Assembly (NCBI GenBank): GCA_935421135.1
Contig: OW285188.1
Coordinates: 18,515,233-18,579,232, forward strand
Length of the DNA: 64,000 nt
Reading direction: 5' to 3'
DNA from: Bugulina stolonifera
Taxonomy: Eukaryota > Bryozoa > Gymnolaemata > Cheilostomatida > Bugulidae
Shown here: one piece after another, positions 22,045 through 35,858 of the stretch
How the letters are laid out: every line of letters begins with the position of its first letter
Position numbering within the stretch: position 1 is the stretch's first letter
The notes under the pieces: model-generated
What the model saw: only the letters and a program-made list of their open reading frames with translations
Told to the model about the DNA's origin: nothing
The model's database searches: none
Made by a program: the position numbers and the translations under genes

Positions 22045-22311
22045 ATGGAGAACCTTAACATAGATGCTGAAGGTGTGCGACTTGCACACCAACTATCACA
22101 GGAGGACAGATATGAATGCATTGCATACAGACTAAAAATTATTGGAGATATTATAGATGAACGGTTTGGTAAAAACAATGAAATGGCTTCATTGGCTGAC
22201 CACGACCACTTTTATCAAGCAAGCAATGAAAGCTACCATAACTTGAAAAGTACCATATTAATCTCTGCCTTCGCCGGTCTTACGCTCACCATATTCGCTC
22301 TGTGTCAATGA
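22045..22311 (+). CDS. Candidate tail-anchored BH3-only protein
   Basis: A single-exon frame of 88 residues from the ATG at 22045, which has G at -3 and G at +4. Residues 26-41 read IAYRLKIIGDIIDERF, matching the BH3 pattern (hydrophobic-x3-L-x2-hydrophobic-G-D-x-hydrophobic) and resembling the BH3 of BAK and BIK (RL/QL..IGD). BH3 helices bind the groove of BCL-2 proteins at mitochondria or ER to control apoptosis. The last 20 or so residues (STILISAFAGLTLTIFALCQ) form a hydrophobic tail typical of tail-anchored BCL-2 relatives. No BH1 (NWGR-like) or BH2 motif is seen, so it is not a multidomain member here. The frame stays open upstream with another ATG at 22003. A neighbouring frame (MNPASRLRKKLYKQSF at about 21926) may be an upstream coding piece, leaving the N-terminus uncertain. 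Family assignment is inference from one motif plus topology. Confidence 0.55.
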   Translation: MENLNIDAEGVRLAHQLSQEDRYECIAYRLKIIGDIIDERFGKNNEMASLADHDHFYQASNESYHNLKSTILISAFAGLTLTIFALCQ

Positions 22312-22692
22312 GGACTGAGCTGTGTTGTCTCGCTCAAGTGCAATTTCTATGTAAGTATAAAATTTCAACTTTCAGTTGTTTCAATTATTTCAGTTTTCGG
22401 TTGTACAAAAGTCAGTGAAGACTTGTTGTTATCACCAACTATTTGATGCAGCATGGGTTGAATATTGATTGTCTTGGTTCTATTTTTCTATATTTCTGTT
22501 GAGAGATTTGACAACATACATGACTGAGTAGTATACATTAATAGTCATTAACATGACTTTTGTATATATCAGATTGCAGTATATGAATCACTGACCAGTG
22601 ATGACTTGCGTATGTGTGTACTATTTACAGTATCCTCCCACACCAGTGCCATAAGAACAATGGTTGTACATTGTCACATTGAATTGTATAAT

Positions 22693-22698
22693 ATTAAA
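22693..22698 (+). terminator. Candidate polyadenylation signal after the BH3-like gene
   Basis: ATTAAA about 380 bp after the stop codon. Position only. Confidence 0.3.
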
Positions 22699-25600
22699 AA
22701 CAAAGATAACAGAACTTTCTTGTGCCAAATGTGAAGTTGTCTGATTTACTAAAAGTGCTTATTTGATTTTTATGGCTACAAGCAGTGGTTTACCTGCTAC
22801 AGTCAATATTGTTATTTATTAACTTTGCAGCTGGTTTGCAACTGTCGAATCACATGGCTTGCAATAATTTAATAATTAGGAAGTACTCATTAGCACCATT
22901 TCATCATAGAGATGGTACTAGATTACATCTTCCCTGTTTATTGTTTAGACACCATTTTAATCTACTTCAGTGTCAACAAGTGCGTTCTATGTTCTAGTGA
23001 TAGATTAGCATTATAACGATATGTTAACTTTTATGAGTATCTTATTTATATGGAGAAAGGAGTTACAGATAACGTTTTTTTAAATTTCAAATCAATAATT
23101 ACGAGCACTGGTTGACATTAGTTATTATTGTTACAAATTTCAAAGCACTCAACACTTTGCGTGACTTGGCCCAGTCAACGTGGTATAGAAAACACTTGTT
23201 TGCAATGGCAGGACAGTTTTGCTACCTCTCTCTATTTGTGCTTAATCAAGTTTAAATAATTTGTATCTTTTAGCAAAAGTGTTCTATTGTATATTTTATA
23301 TTATATGTATTATGCTGATGACTCATTGAAATTATCTGAATTGCCTACTGAAGTACAATAACTGTCACTGATGAAATAAGCTATCCCCTTTGTTTGTTGT
23401 TAGACAGCATTTTAACAGCAGAACAATATTTATTATCTGCAATCACCATTTATGTCTAGTGTCAAGAGGCAATCAAAGCTAATACTAGTATGATATAGAG
23501 TGTATCTGATAAAAGTTGTGTGATATATATTTCTAAGTGCATAAGCTTGCTGCAAAACACAAAATGCTATCATCACTGCTACTGCATGCTCAAAATTGAT
23601 AAGTGCAGAGAGGAGGGAAAGGTTTCCACACATAGTAAACATAACATGACCCCTAGTTCACCTTCCACTGAACGCTGTCACAACAAACAATGAACTAGGT
23701 TCACAAAGTTTACACAAATCATGGCATAAATATAAATGCTGAGTAGTAGTAAGTAGTACTATTTGGCTGCAGCCAATATTTCTGTTTTACATGGTAGTGC
23801 TATAGCAGTTATACATGAAGTATAACTAGACTAGATGATTGACGATTATGGTTTACTTAGTGCTAGACAATTTACACACCTTCTCTTATTTGCTATGTTA
23901 TAGGGTCAATATTGAATTCCCAGGGCCTCAGACACTGAAATCTTACACCAAACCTCTAGTAGCAATTTTTCGAGATTACACGAGTCATTATTGGGCAAGT
24001 TCAGACATGTTCGATATCTTCCCAAAAATTGGCCTGGTTCATTGTAGAATTACTATGATACATAGCAGGTTGTAGAAAAAAATAATGTCACTTTGTCTTA
24101 AAAGCAATCCCTGCCCGCCTCCAAAAGCAGTCACCAGACAAATAGGAGTGTGCCCATAACTCAAAAGTTGCATTGTCATCAAGCACCAGTTAGGGTTTCT
24201 TTAATAACATTACTATCTACTTCCTGTTCGTTGAATTATTGCTTAGCCGTAGCCTGTAACCGCGTAGTCAGCTAGACACAGCTGTTGTAATTTTAGTGAC
24301 ACATCTTTCCTTCCACTATTCTTGGGGTTGTTCAATAAGAATTTCTGTCACCACTTTTCAAATAACAGTTTGTTATTAGATGGTCGGCAACTGATATATC
24401 ATCAGTAGAATTTGTCGGGTTTTCCAACTGACATAGCAGTTCTATAATAGCCAAGTATACTAAGAGATCATAACAAAAGCTGTAGGATGTGGTATAGAAA
24501 TAATTATCTTGTTGGTTTGAAATGTCAGTCTAACACCTGAAAACTGAGACAAGCGACTTTCAAAAAACTCCTGCAAGTTAAAATATAAGGTGACACTACT
24601 TGTCTAACTAAAACAATAAAGGATAGGCATAAACCTTCATAAATCACTAAGTGACACTTGTAATTCTCCTCTGTCAAACTCTCAGCAATAATATTGACAC
24701 TAAGTCGGGAATGAAAATTATTAGGTTTAGACAGTCTAATCATGTAACAAATAACTATCTAATCCGGTAATGAATAAGTTATAACACTACAAAGTTCAAT
24801 TCTTATTGTAGCCATTTATGTAGCTATGTATAGGTCTATTTCATGTTTGTTTATTATAGACCAACCCGTAACTAACTTTTTTAATATTTTGCAGGCTGTA
24901 CAAATACATTCCTCCTCTCTAAGGCAGACTCAAAGAGTTAAAGAATATATTTGCTCCAATTCACCCAAGTCAACATAATACGTACAGTCAGCATATAGTC
25001 CAGTGTTTCTCTGTACACATTTGTGCAATATTAAATGCTGACGATGATTATAACTCGGCAGCATAAGGATTAACACTATCAGTTTGCTATTCAATGATAT
25101 TTGCATCTCTGACACTGCTGTTAGAAACATGTGTCCAGTAGCTTTTGGAGAATTATGGGTCGTGGAAAAGTGGAAGAAGAGCTTCAGTCAGCTGATGGTT
25201 GTTATGTGGCTGATGGTTGCTAATGTAAACAATCACTGACTTCCTTTTACCTGTAATACAAGGTGTTACAATCCAATATTATAATACTTCTATTCTATCT
25301 ATACCTAGCTCAAAATTATGTTAGTCTAATACAATATATATGTCATTATAAATGGATATTAGTATCTGATATTATAAAACACATTATTGTTACCTGTTTG
25401 AATTCTATATCACCATAATATACTATTAAATAAAATTATATATTAAATTATATTACATAATATATTGCAAGACATCTATTATCAGTTTCCCTATGATCTC
25501 AACACCATGTATGATATTACTGTTACTCCTATTAATTATTATATAATACAATGTATATATTTTTGTTGTTGTTGTTGTATATAGTTTATTTCATGTTGTA

Positions 25601-28284
25601 TATTTTATCATTCATAGCTTTAAGATTTTCACTTCCTGCTTTTGACAATAATTATAATCAGTTCAACTACCTATAATCTTTCTCTTGGTGAAATAGCCTT
25701 GGTTCCTGCTTACTCAGAACAAACAATTAATTCTAATGCAATGGTGCTATTACATTTGATTTACTTTTATGTTGATTTAAATGCTGTGTTGTCAAAATAC
25801 ATGACATGAAATAATATTGTAAAATAATTAAATAATGTTGCATTATTGATATTGTAAATGTTCAAAATAATATGGCTTGATAAAAAACTTATTGGAGCAC
25901 TGCAACTTACTCCAGTGTCAAGTTTGTTTTCTATGGAACACATACTTATTTTAAAAGAAATATTAACACTTATTTGAAAACAGAAGAACTAGTAAACACT
26001 TTCTGGTTTGTCTAATCTGGTCAATAATGATAGCTTGCAAGTGGTACAGTAGTTGGAAACATTTACCAAGCCCCAAATCAGCTTTGAAGCCTCCCAGTTA
26101 CCAACAGCTGTTTGTGAAACGTATGTAAACCCAGAAATGTAAACATCAAAGAGCACACAATAGAGTATAACAGCTACAATAGAAGGCAGTGGAACTCTGC
26201 ATGATGCTAAGTTTGTAAATAAAGCAGACAAGACCAGACATGAGTCTGTGGCTATGCCCTCAAATCCAGGGTAGCATCAATTACTATAATTACAGGTTTG
26301 ACACCCTATTCACCTTTCAGTATAGTCAAGTGGATGCATGTTTATTAATTGCAATAATATTGCATTAACTCAATATAATAACAGAATAACATGAACACTG
26401 ATTCTCTTTTATTATTAATTATTTTAAGAATTATATTAACAACAGTTTACTATTTTGGTAAAATCCATTAAATTTATTACCTACAGGTGATTTATTACAT
26501 TTATCACCTGTTGGACTTCTATACACAAATATATAAAGACCCTATGCCAGTAGCCAGAGCTGTTGATTGTCAACAAGAAAATATAAGATGTTCTACCTTT
26601 AGCTCTTCTATAGGCTGCATAAGGTAAAAAACTGCTAGTAAAAACATCCAAAGTGCCTAAACCAAAAATTATTATTATTAATCAATAAATTCATATAAAT
26701 ACAGTAATAATAACACTGTAATATCCTGTCTTGCTCAATTTTCTAAAATGTTTTTCATGTAGTAATGCAGAATATTCTACAGAATAGTTGTATAATATTT
26801 CTGCATCATAGAAAATAGATTCATTGTGATTGTGATGAAAATTCTAAAACATAGTGGACAATACAATGTCATATTCCTCACAAGCACATTTTAGGCCTAC
26901 ATAGTCATTACTACAGAGTAGAATGTTTGATCTTCTGGTGTTTAGTGTTTTATGTTGATTCCTAGTACTACATCTATTTATCTACAGACAGCAACGTTGG
27001 AAATTTCCCCCATTTCTTAAAATATTACTATTATATTGCTAATTAGTTAATTTCATAGTAATAATAATATCAAAGCACTGTTCATAAAAGTTAGTCGTTG
27101 TATTCAAGTCTAATCAATAAGTTGCACTAAGTGTATTATTCCCAATTTTAAATTTTAATGAGGAAGCAAAAGAAGCTCTTTTTCCTCTTTTCCATGCATT
27201 CCATGGGAACAAAGTAACTTAATATCAACAAAGTTGTTGATTCTGTTTGAAATTAAATAAAGTAAATTCAAAAATCCAATTTGAGAATTTTTCAACAGTT
27301 TTCTTTTCTTTATAATGTTGTCTGCTGCCATTTGCAATGGAAGACTACTGGATATAGGGGGAAAACAAATTACCCTGGCTAGATATGACTGTTGGTATAA
27401 TATCATGCCAGGCAGATCATGATGATGTGTCATATTCAAAGTAAATCAGGAAAAGTGCAAATAATTTTATCTGGTTGTCTTATAACAAACTTTTATTCCA
27501 TCAGGTATAAGAACAGTTTTTCCTTACACCAGGAACTAGATGATTGATTTTCACATGGTTACACCTTGTCTCCTACATTGCCCACTTCTTATATGATACT
27601 GGTTCAGTGTAAATATATATGTAGACCTGTGCCTACATGACCTCCATATTTATTTGCAGACTTACCCAAGCAAATGGTGAACATAGAAACTGTTGGTTCA
27701 GAACAGAAATAAATAAACCTACCAGTGCATCTGGAAATACAATGTAGTGGACATTCGTGAGTCAATATGCTAATTTATGTAATTAAATTCAACTGCTGTC
27801 TCAATCACTTGAGTTGGTAAGTGTACAAACATCAGGACCCTGGATCTTTCAACTAGCACTATTGCATAATAGAGTTGGCTATCATCTCCCTAATATATCC
27901 TTTTATTAGTGTCAAAACATAACATATTATTACTGCTATTAGTTTTGTCTTCGTACATTGTAACAACTGATTAGACAGCCCACGACACTCTTTGGTAATT
28001 CTAACACCAGAAGTTAGTAATAAACTCGTGTATAAAAATTATTATAATACAGTTACACTGTACAAGTATTGGATGTCAAAACTAAAATGAATTAATTATA
28101 CATTAAAAACTTTTTTAATAGCATCATTTAAATACTGTAATAGGCAATTGATATGTGATTATTTATTTTGCTAATAAAGTAATTATAAATCCATGCAATA
28201 ATGCTGCAGCAGAGATAACTGGGCCTATGATTATCTATTACATTGTATTACGGTTTAATTTATATTTTCCTGCATATCATTGAC

Positions 28285-28304
28285 GCTGACTTAGCTGAGT
28301 CAGC
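28285..28304. promoter_or_regulatory. 20-bp palindrome with AP-1/Maf-type half sites
   Basis: GCTGACTTAGCTGAGTCAGC is an inverted repeat of GCTGACT/AGTCAGC. TGAGTCA is the AP-1 core, and TGAGTCAGCA is close to the bZIP Maf/NRF recognition element. It is a notable GC-containing site in the gene-empty stretch. Function is unproven. Confidence 0.35.
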
Positions 28305-29628
28305 ACAGACAGGTGGGGTCTAAAAAAGGCAGCGGCACTAGGCCTACACTTTACCACTAACAATTAGTAGATAATAAATCATGTGAAACAAGATCAAATT
28401 AAAAATCAGCTGATTGCTGCCGCTTAATATATCTACTGCTGCCAGTGAGGTATTACGCTGTTTCTGATTTAAGATAAGAGTGGTGGGACATTATAAGATT
28501 TAGGCAGTAATTAATTATCACAATACAAGTATCATAAGTCAATATACAAATAGTATAACTGTGAGACTGCAGCTATTACTGTACCATTGGGACTAGAGCT
28601 ACAATGCTGCCTAATTACTCCAGCCGTGGGAAGATTGTGTAAAGCTATACCCTGAATTTTTAATGACCTTGTTTAATAGCATTATAGACAGAGGGTGTTT
28701 GCAGAACCTTGTGAGGTCTATGCAGCTATAACCTGCTAATGTATTATGTACGGCCTGTTTATGGGGCATCACACATGCCAAAACATATAAATTATGACTG
28801 TACTGTATGCTGGTAGCTAGCATTCATGAGGTATAATCTATACTATCTTGTAAATAATATCTTCCATAAGCTTCTAATCTCTATACATAGTCACTTGTTA
28901 GAATATAACAGGTCTAACTAGTGAACCAAACCTGACACTTCTTGCATTCTTATAAAAATAATCACAGAGATAACATTATCTAACTTTGTACAACTTCTAA
29001 ACTGGATGAAAATTAAAGCTTATTAAAAGTTGAAGATAAAAGTGACATGTTGTTTACACATTTATGTTAAAAAGTAGTTTTAGACGTATGTATTTATTCA
29101 TTTCCAGATAATCCGATAACTCCTGCTATCATCATCATAACATGACTGTTATCGAAATATTAGGAAGCAAATAAATAAAATGCCCCCAGAACTATTTTAT
29201 ATCATTAAACTACTTATTCACACAACATCTTCACACATTTATATTAGCTTTGTGGCAGTCAATCAATTGAAAAGAAAAGATTTTGTTCATCAGCTTTTTT
29301 GTTATGCAACAAACTAAACGAGTAAAGAAATCAAACCAAAGTATAGCTTTATAATATTATGCTCTATTGTCTATTAGTTTTATATAATCTTCTAATTAGC
29401 CTTTGTGGCATGCAATGAACTCTGGGAGGGCAAATCAATAATCATGAGTCATAACCTGGCAGAGTGAGATGAAGTCGTATTTAATCTTGGCAGAGCAATC
29501 TAGGAAAAGTTTGTATATGGGGTACATGGACTTGTAAACCACTAGAAGCTAAGCACTGGGTTGAACTCTAAAAAATTATCACTATCTTGTAAAAGAAGTT
29601 CAAAAATCAGGAATGCTTCCCTGATATG

Positions 29629-29644
29629 CATGTAGGCCTACATG
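29629..29644. repeat. 16-bp perfect palindrome CATGTAGGCCTACATG
   Basis: It combines the two palindromic words that recur through the window (ACATGT and TAGGCCTA). It may be a remnant of a dispersed repeat or a binding site. Confidence 0.6.
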
Positions 29645-32600
29645 TATTTCAAAGTTGTTGTTGTTAAAGATATTTGAGCATTGGCCCTATGATATTATAT
29701 CTAATCATAAAATAAAATGAAAGCTGGTTGTTCATGGTTGTCTAAAATTGAGTCCAACCGATAACTTGTGGTCTGGAACGGAAATTCAAGATTACATCAT
29801 AATTTTCCAAATTAAGCAACTCGTTGCAAAAAAAACCCATTACATGTTGGCAAAGTGCCAAAGGAGCAGATAATCTCCAAATCAGTGAATTCAGCTGTTA
29901 TACATGTTCAACGCGCTGCGTACGTGTTGTGTCAGACTTGTTGTACTGTCATAATTATATAAACAGCAACTTATAATAGTAACAGATTATTGGACTTGTT
30001 CAATCCAATAATAATCATTGTCAATAAGTTTTTTGTTGTAACGTAAATCGAAAAGAAAGAAATATAATTTTCTCAGGGAAGTCTTCTGCATCGTTTCAAT
30101 AATGAACCCAACTTAGTGAAATGACAATAGAGCTCAACTCCCTGGAGAACTGATAAATCATGAGAATTTTCTACAATATTATTGATCTGTTTGTGTAACT
30201 AATCAACAAATAAAAGGTGTGATGACTTTGTCATCAAGTCATATCAATGTCAGCCATAGGAGTCAAATATAGTGCAGACTACCTATCAATCATTACACCT
30301 GCACCATTTGTCACATGTCTACGTGTGCTCAGGTCAGTTGATATCCGCGATCCTTAATCTTGGTACAAATCATGTCTGATGGCGTTGACAACCTAGCACA
30401 GGTGCTAGGCTGGCTGTCTACAAGTAATGACACACACTAAGATAGAGAAAGATAAATGATGCAAGATGACCTTAATCTAAGGACTAGGGTCACTGCTCCT
30501 CCATTTCATAACATTTCTTTTCACTAGTAGACAGCATTACAGACTGTGATCTCTAGTTCCACCATCTATTATTGTATTATTAGATTATCTGGGCAGATTA
30601 TAGTGTAGTCTACTCATAACATCATATCATCTCCCCACTGTTAGTCATCACTAATCAGAAGCCTATATTATATATATATGTGTATATATTATCTATATAT
30701 TACATAGCAGGGCTGTTCTACACAATATATTATGTATAATGTGCCCATTATATACACATTAGTCTATGATACTAAGAACTAGTCCAGGGCATAGTATTAC
30801 ACCTTATCTTATCTCTCACATTACAGGGGTTGAGTAGTTACCCTATTATTCTAGGTGTGACATCAAATAATACTTTAATGTGGTAGTTATTTGTTTCAGT
30901 ATTTGTTTGATCATGATTTGGCAATTCTGAGTAAATCTGATGACATTATTCATATTATAAAGATTAATTCCTTGCTAAAAACACAAATTTTTTCTACAAT
31001 GTATGTAAGTTCACATGCACAAAAAGTCATTTTAAATTTAAAAAAATGAAATACTATAGTATTGCTATTGCATGTAAACAGCAAAAGTATGTGTTGCTGT
31101 TATAGGCCTTGAAGTGTGGGCTTATGTGTGATACAGGTTAGAGAAAATGGTATACACAGCTTTTACTATCTATTACTACAGTTTATGTAATACTACCTGT
31201 CATACTCTACAAGTAGTTGGTTTACTGGACTAATATTTATATAATTCTAGCAGTAAGTCACAACATTTCATCAGTCTCCTCATTACAAAACATCAATCTA
31301 ACCTCAAACCTTCCTAATTCTGTAATTCAGCCTTCCTGTATCAGATAAACAGGAGTCTGTCCTCCTCAGTTAGAATGTAATTTTTTATATAATTATTATA
31401 AATTATCTTCTAAAGAATATAATTACCAGTTTGGCATCACTATTGAACTTTTGCCAAGTTTTTTTATCAGCTCATGTCAGCTTTTGTTGAGGTTGAAGCC
31501 TAACTTGGAGAAAGGAAGAATTACACGATTAGCGCATCATACTGCTGTTTCTATGGACTGCCTGTGTAGTATATAAGATATAGGATTTATATCCAGGCAC
31601 CTATATATTGGGTATACGTGTCTACTGGATAATAATTATTCCATGATGATAAAGAGAAGATAGTCTATTGTGTGTACATTAGCTGTTGGCAGGGTGATTC
31701 ATCCAACACCTGACAAGCACTGGCTGACGAGAATAGTATAGGCAGGCGACCAAAACCAATGAAGCATTCTACACAAGCATACAAGCTCTAAAGTGGTCAT
31801 AAAAACCTTTATTTGAATCAAATGACTGATCTAGGGTAGTTAATGGGTATAAAGGCTAGATGTGTATGTAATAACACTGATATTTGTAAAGGGGAACTCT
31901 AATTATTGGCTTAATAAAAGATTTCAATTGCAATCAAACATTTCTCCTGTATATATATAATTATCATATAACTCTCTGAATAGGCTTTGACAATAAATGA
32001 TATATATTTACTACAATAGAAACAAATAGTGTTACATCAATAGTGTGGTTTATTTTGTTCTAAAGAATTATATGCAGTACAGCTATCAACCCAAATAAAT
32101 ACATCTGTGCTGTCATTTTTTATCCATGTTTATTATTATGTTCGAGGTGGTCTATAAACAATAGCCAATAGAATATATTATGGTGTTGGCTAACGTGGAA
32201 GCCTTTTTGGCACAAAAATGAAGTAAACAAATTAGCTACATTGATATATTGTACAATAATATTGAATCATGACTTAACAAATTGAATTTTAAAGAGTGTT
32301 TTTATTGCCAGGAAAAGGCAAAAACAAAGTTGGGATTTTTGGAAAATTGCTGACTTCAGCCAGCTGCAAGTGTGTTGTTCCAGCTTGGCAGGGGGTATCA
32401 GTGATCAACAATAGACTGTCACAAGTTGGTGTCAAAATATTGCATTCAGAAACACTGAGCTAGATTTTCTACTAAACTACCAATATTACCCAATGCTGCC
32501 AGGAAATCCCAAAAATTCTAAAATGATGTAATTGATGATAATTTTGACTTTACTTCTCTAGCAAAGTGATTAGGTCAAACAGTTGACTATCCTATTCATG

Positions 32601-34833
32601 TAATATATTAGTTGACCTATGTACAATACCTATTGTGATAGCTGTCATAATTCCTGACCCAAATGCTGGCGTTAGTTAGTATACCATCTCAACCACATGG
32701 TGCTCTGTTTATACTAAACCATCTATTATTGTTATAAAATCTAAAACACTGTTACATAAAGGTACAGTGTACATGTACATGTATATTCTAAATCAATTAT
32801 GTAATGATATTACTGGGGGCAGCTATATAATTCTATATAGGGCCTACACATGTACAATACAAATGGAGTTTGTGTAAAGTTACTCATAACACCTTAATTG
32901 TATTATTTATTATTTAATGAGTATTGTGTGTGTGACAGTAATTATATGTAATTGAGATGTGAATATAAAAGCAAATTACAGAGGATTTATTATTTTCCAT
33001 AAATTAACATAATACCTATATTTATACAGTGGCAGTGTCAAAAACAGAATAAATAAATAATGAGCATTAGATATTCTCATCTAACTGGAATAAATCACTC
33101 TCTTGTATCTAACAAGGTAATGAAAATCATTTGTATGCATGAAAAAGTTTTAAAGTTGCCAAATATAAAGCTATTAATAGATGTAGCAGAAGATGTCAGA
33201 GTGCTGATATAATGGAATAGAGATAATCGACTACCACTCTTAGTTAAGTTGTGGTTTCCTTTGTGTTTGGCCTAAAACACTTGACCACTAAATAATATTG
33301 TTATTAATTATTTGATGACTGAGTTAAGTTGTTCAAACAAGCATTACTAATACAAGACACCACAGGAATCAGTCTCTATTGTGTTAATAACTTCCAGTCT
33401 GCGTTACCATGACTACAAGCCAAACAAATCATGATTACTCACCTATGAACTACTAGTCAGCTATCACTCAGCCTAATTTCTAAGGGTTGTAATAAATCAA
33501 TATTAGTCTATAAAATACAGCTCTCCCAACCTTTTTCAATTTTAGACGGTTAAAACTTGGGCTATTAATAACTTTGAATCACATATTGTGCAAGAGATGG
33601 TGACTTCTTTACTACAAGTTTGGGGGAAATCCTCTCTCCATTTGACAGTCATCATATCAAATCTTAGCAGCGTTTCCTCTGTATTATTAGTCATCATAAC
33701 CTTGTTTTACTATTAATTTGCATAACAAAAAAGTTCAAAGTACCTGATATACATGTAACAGTATTATTCTCATGAAGTGCTAGTATGAGTTGAGTTAGTG
33801 ATGCAACAATGAGGTAGTCATGAAAACCCAAGTCTACATAAAGTTAGCCTTAGGACTGTTTTATCCTCAAACCAGTTTCTTTAGATGCATGGCTGGACCT
33901 CACATACAAAGAATTTGAACTCCAGACTAAATCCTCTAGCTTGGACACCTGTAAGGTTTCATAAGGTACTGGATTACATGTGATTCAACTCTCAGTTGTT
34001 CTTAATAACCTTCTGTAGATGACGAGGTTGGAGACTGGAATCTTCTGCATGGCAACAACATGCACTGTCACATGGCTACACCCAGAGTCTTAGTGGCAAC
34101 AGATCTGGATATACAATATAATTATCTTATGGACTAAACAACTTGTCACTCATTTGTTTATTACTTTTACAAAATAGAGAGGTTTATGTCAAAATATAGA
34201 TTATTTTTGGAGTCAAAAATCAAGATAAGTTCGAAGATGACCGTCGGGCAAGCATCTATTTTGTAACCATGGCCATAAACTAATTTCGGGTCCACGATGC
34301 TATAAAACAATATATATTCCCACTTGTCATAACCCATATTCTGTGGTAGAATGTTAGCATAGGGTTACTGCCCACTTGCATAATATACAAAGAAATTGGT
34401 ACCCAAGCTAAGTGGTATCCCCCACTACTTGTTGTAATAGAATTATAATTATCATACATTATCGTCACATCAGGGTTCTGAAGAGAAACGAAAATCAATA
34501 GTTGCCTAAAGCTTAGAAATTGAAGAGGTACTTTAATCCAAGATACTGATACACTCAATGAGCTTGTATTTGTAAAGAAAGCAGATTGTTTTACTGTTGC
34601 TATTACTACACTAGTACACCAACAGTGTTTGTATTCAAGTGCTTCCTGGAAAGTCAAACTTGTAATATTAAAAACTTCATTTCATAAGCTCTGATTAGTT
34701 TATGCTTGAGAAAATGCTTAGCTAACATCTGGCAGCTGCAATACCCTGCGGTGCAAAGACCACCACCTCTTCTATCCTATGGTCTCCAGGCTTCCCCTAC
34801 AAGAACATCTATTATATACAGTCATTTTAAGGT

Positions 34834-35858
34834 ATCATATTACCACAATGCATCACTAGCAACAACACTGCAAGCATATTCTGAAATTAAATTTTGGTTT
34901 TAAAATATTCTGTTGTGTAAATACTGTTATATTACAACATTATGTACTTACAAAATGCTATAATTTTGTGCTGACGAAATAATGAAATATTCAGAGCTGT
35001 ATGGATTCATGTTTAATATTTTCTAATAAGCTGCATGTAATTTGGTTGTGTTATGTCCATTGTTTATAGCCCTACACCTATACTCAATCTTCCTATAGGC
35101 CTACTACGTATTTTATATATACATATACTAAATATTTATGTGATCAACATTAAAATATTGTAAGCCATGATAAATGCTTTCTTTTTACAGAGACTATAGC
35201 TACTTGTGTACCAGTTAACTTTGTCAAAACTTTGCTCTGTTTAAAGTCTATCAATTCAGTTATAAATATAATTTATTATTATTTATAGAACAGTTGGAAC
35301 AATTATAGTCATATAGATAGAATATAAAGCTTGCCAAGCACACAGGAAATACAATGTCAAACTGTCTTTCAATAAATAATGATTATACAGAAGCAATGCA
35401 TAAATTATAATATTGGTAAGGAGAAGGTTTTTATCATTAATTAATACTACAAGTGCCATTGCAGTCTTCAAGTTAACATAAATTAGGAACTGTCAAAAAT
35501 CTGGTTGTAGATGCGAACTACTACATCAACTGGGAGGTACAGCAAAATGTAGTGAATTAAATATTCCAATTAATATTCCATATTCAGCCTCCATTGTCAG
35601 CTGTTTATGTAATTTGGAGCAAATGGAAGTTTCCACTGTAAGTCTTAGAAATAATAATAATAATAATTATAGTCTGACCTGATCTAAAGCATTTATACAT
35701 TTACAGTTAACATTTTATACAAATAGACATAGTTTTGCATTGCATTGTACGTACATATAAAATGCATGTACAAAAATTGAAATGACCAATTTGGTCAAAA
35801 ATTAATCTACATGCATGCTTGCAGCGTTGTTGCTAGTGATGCATTGTGGTAATATGAT
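34834..35858. mobile_element. Inverted-repeat pair bounding about 1 kb (possible MITE or foldback)
   Basis: Bases 34834-34877 (ATCATATTACCACAATGCAT onward) and the reverse complement of 35815-35858 agree over 44 positions with one mismatch (A/G). The interior is AT-rich and encodes no transposase. No target duplication was found at the outer ends, so it could also be an inverted duplication of another repeat. The inverted identity is directly visible; classification as an element is inference. Confidence 0.6.

Noticed and set aside
34280..34657. 125-codon minus-strand frame in the gene-empty stretch
   Set aside because: No recognisable domain or phase-compatible neighbouring exon; amino-acid make-up looks like translated AT-rich non-coding DNA.
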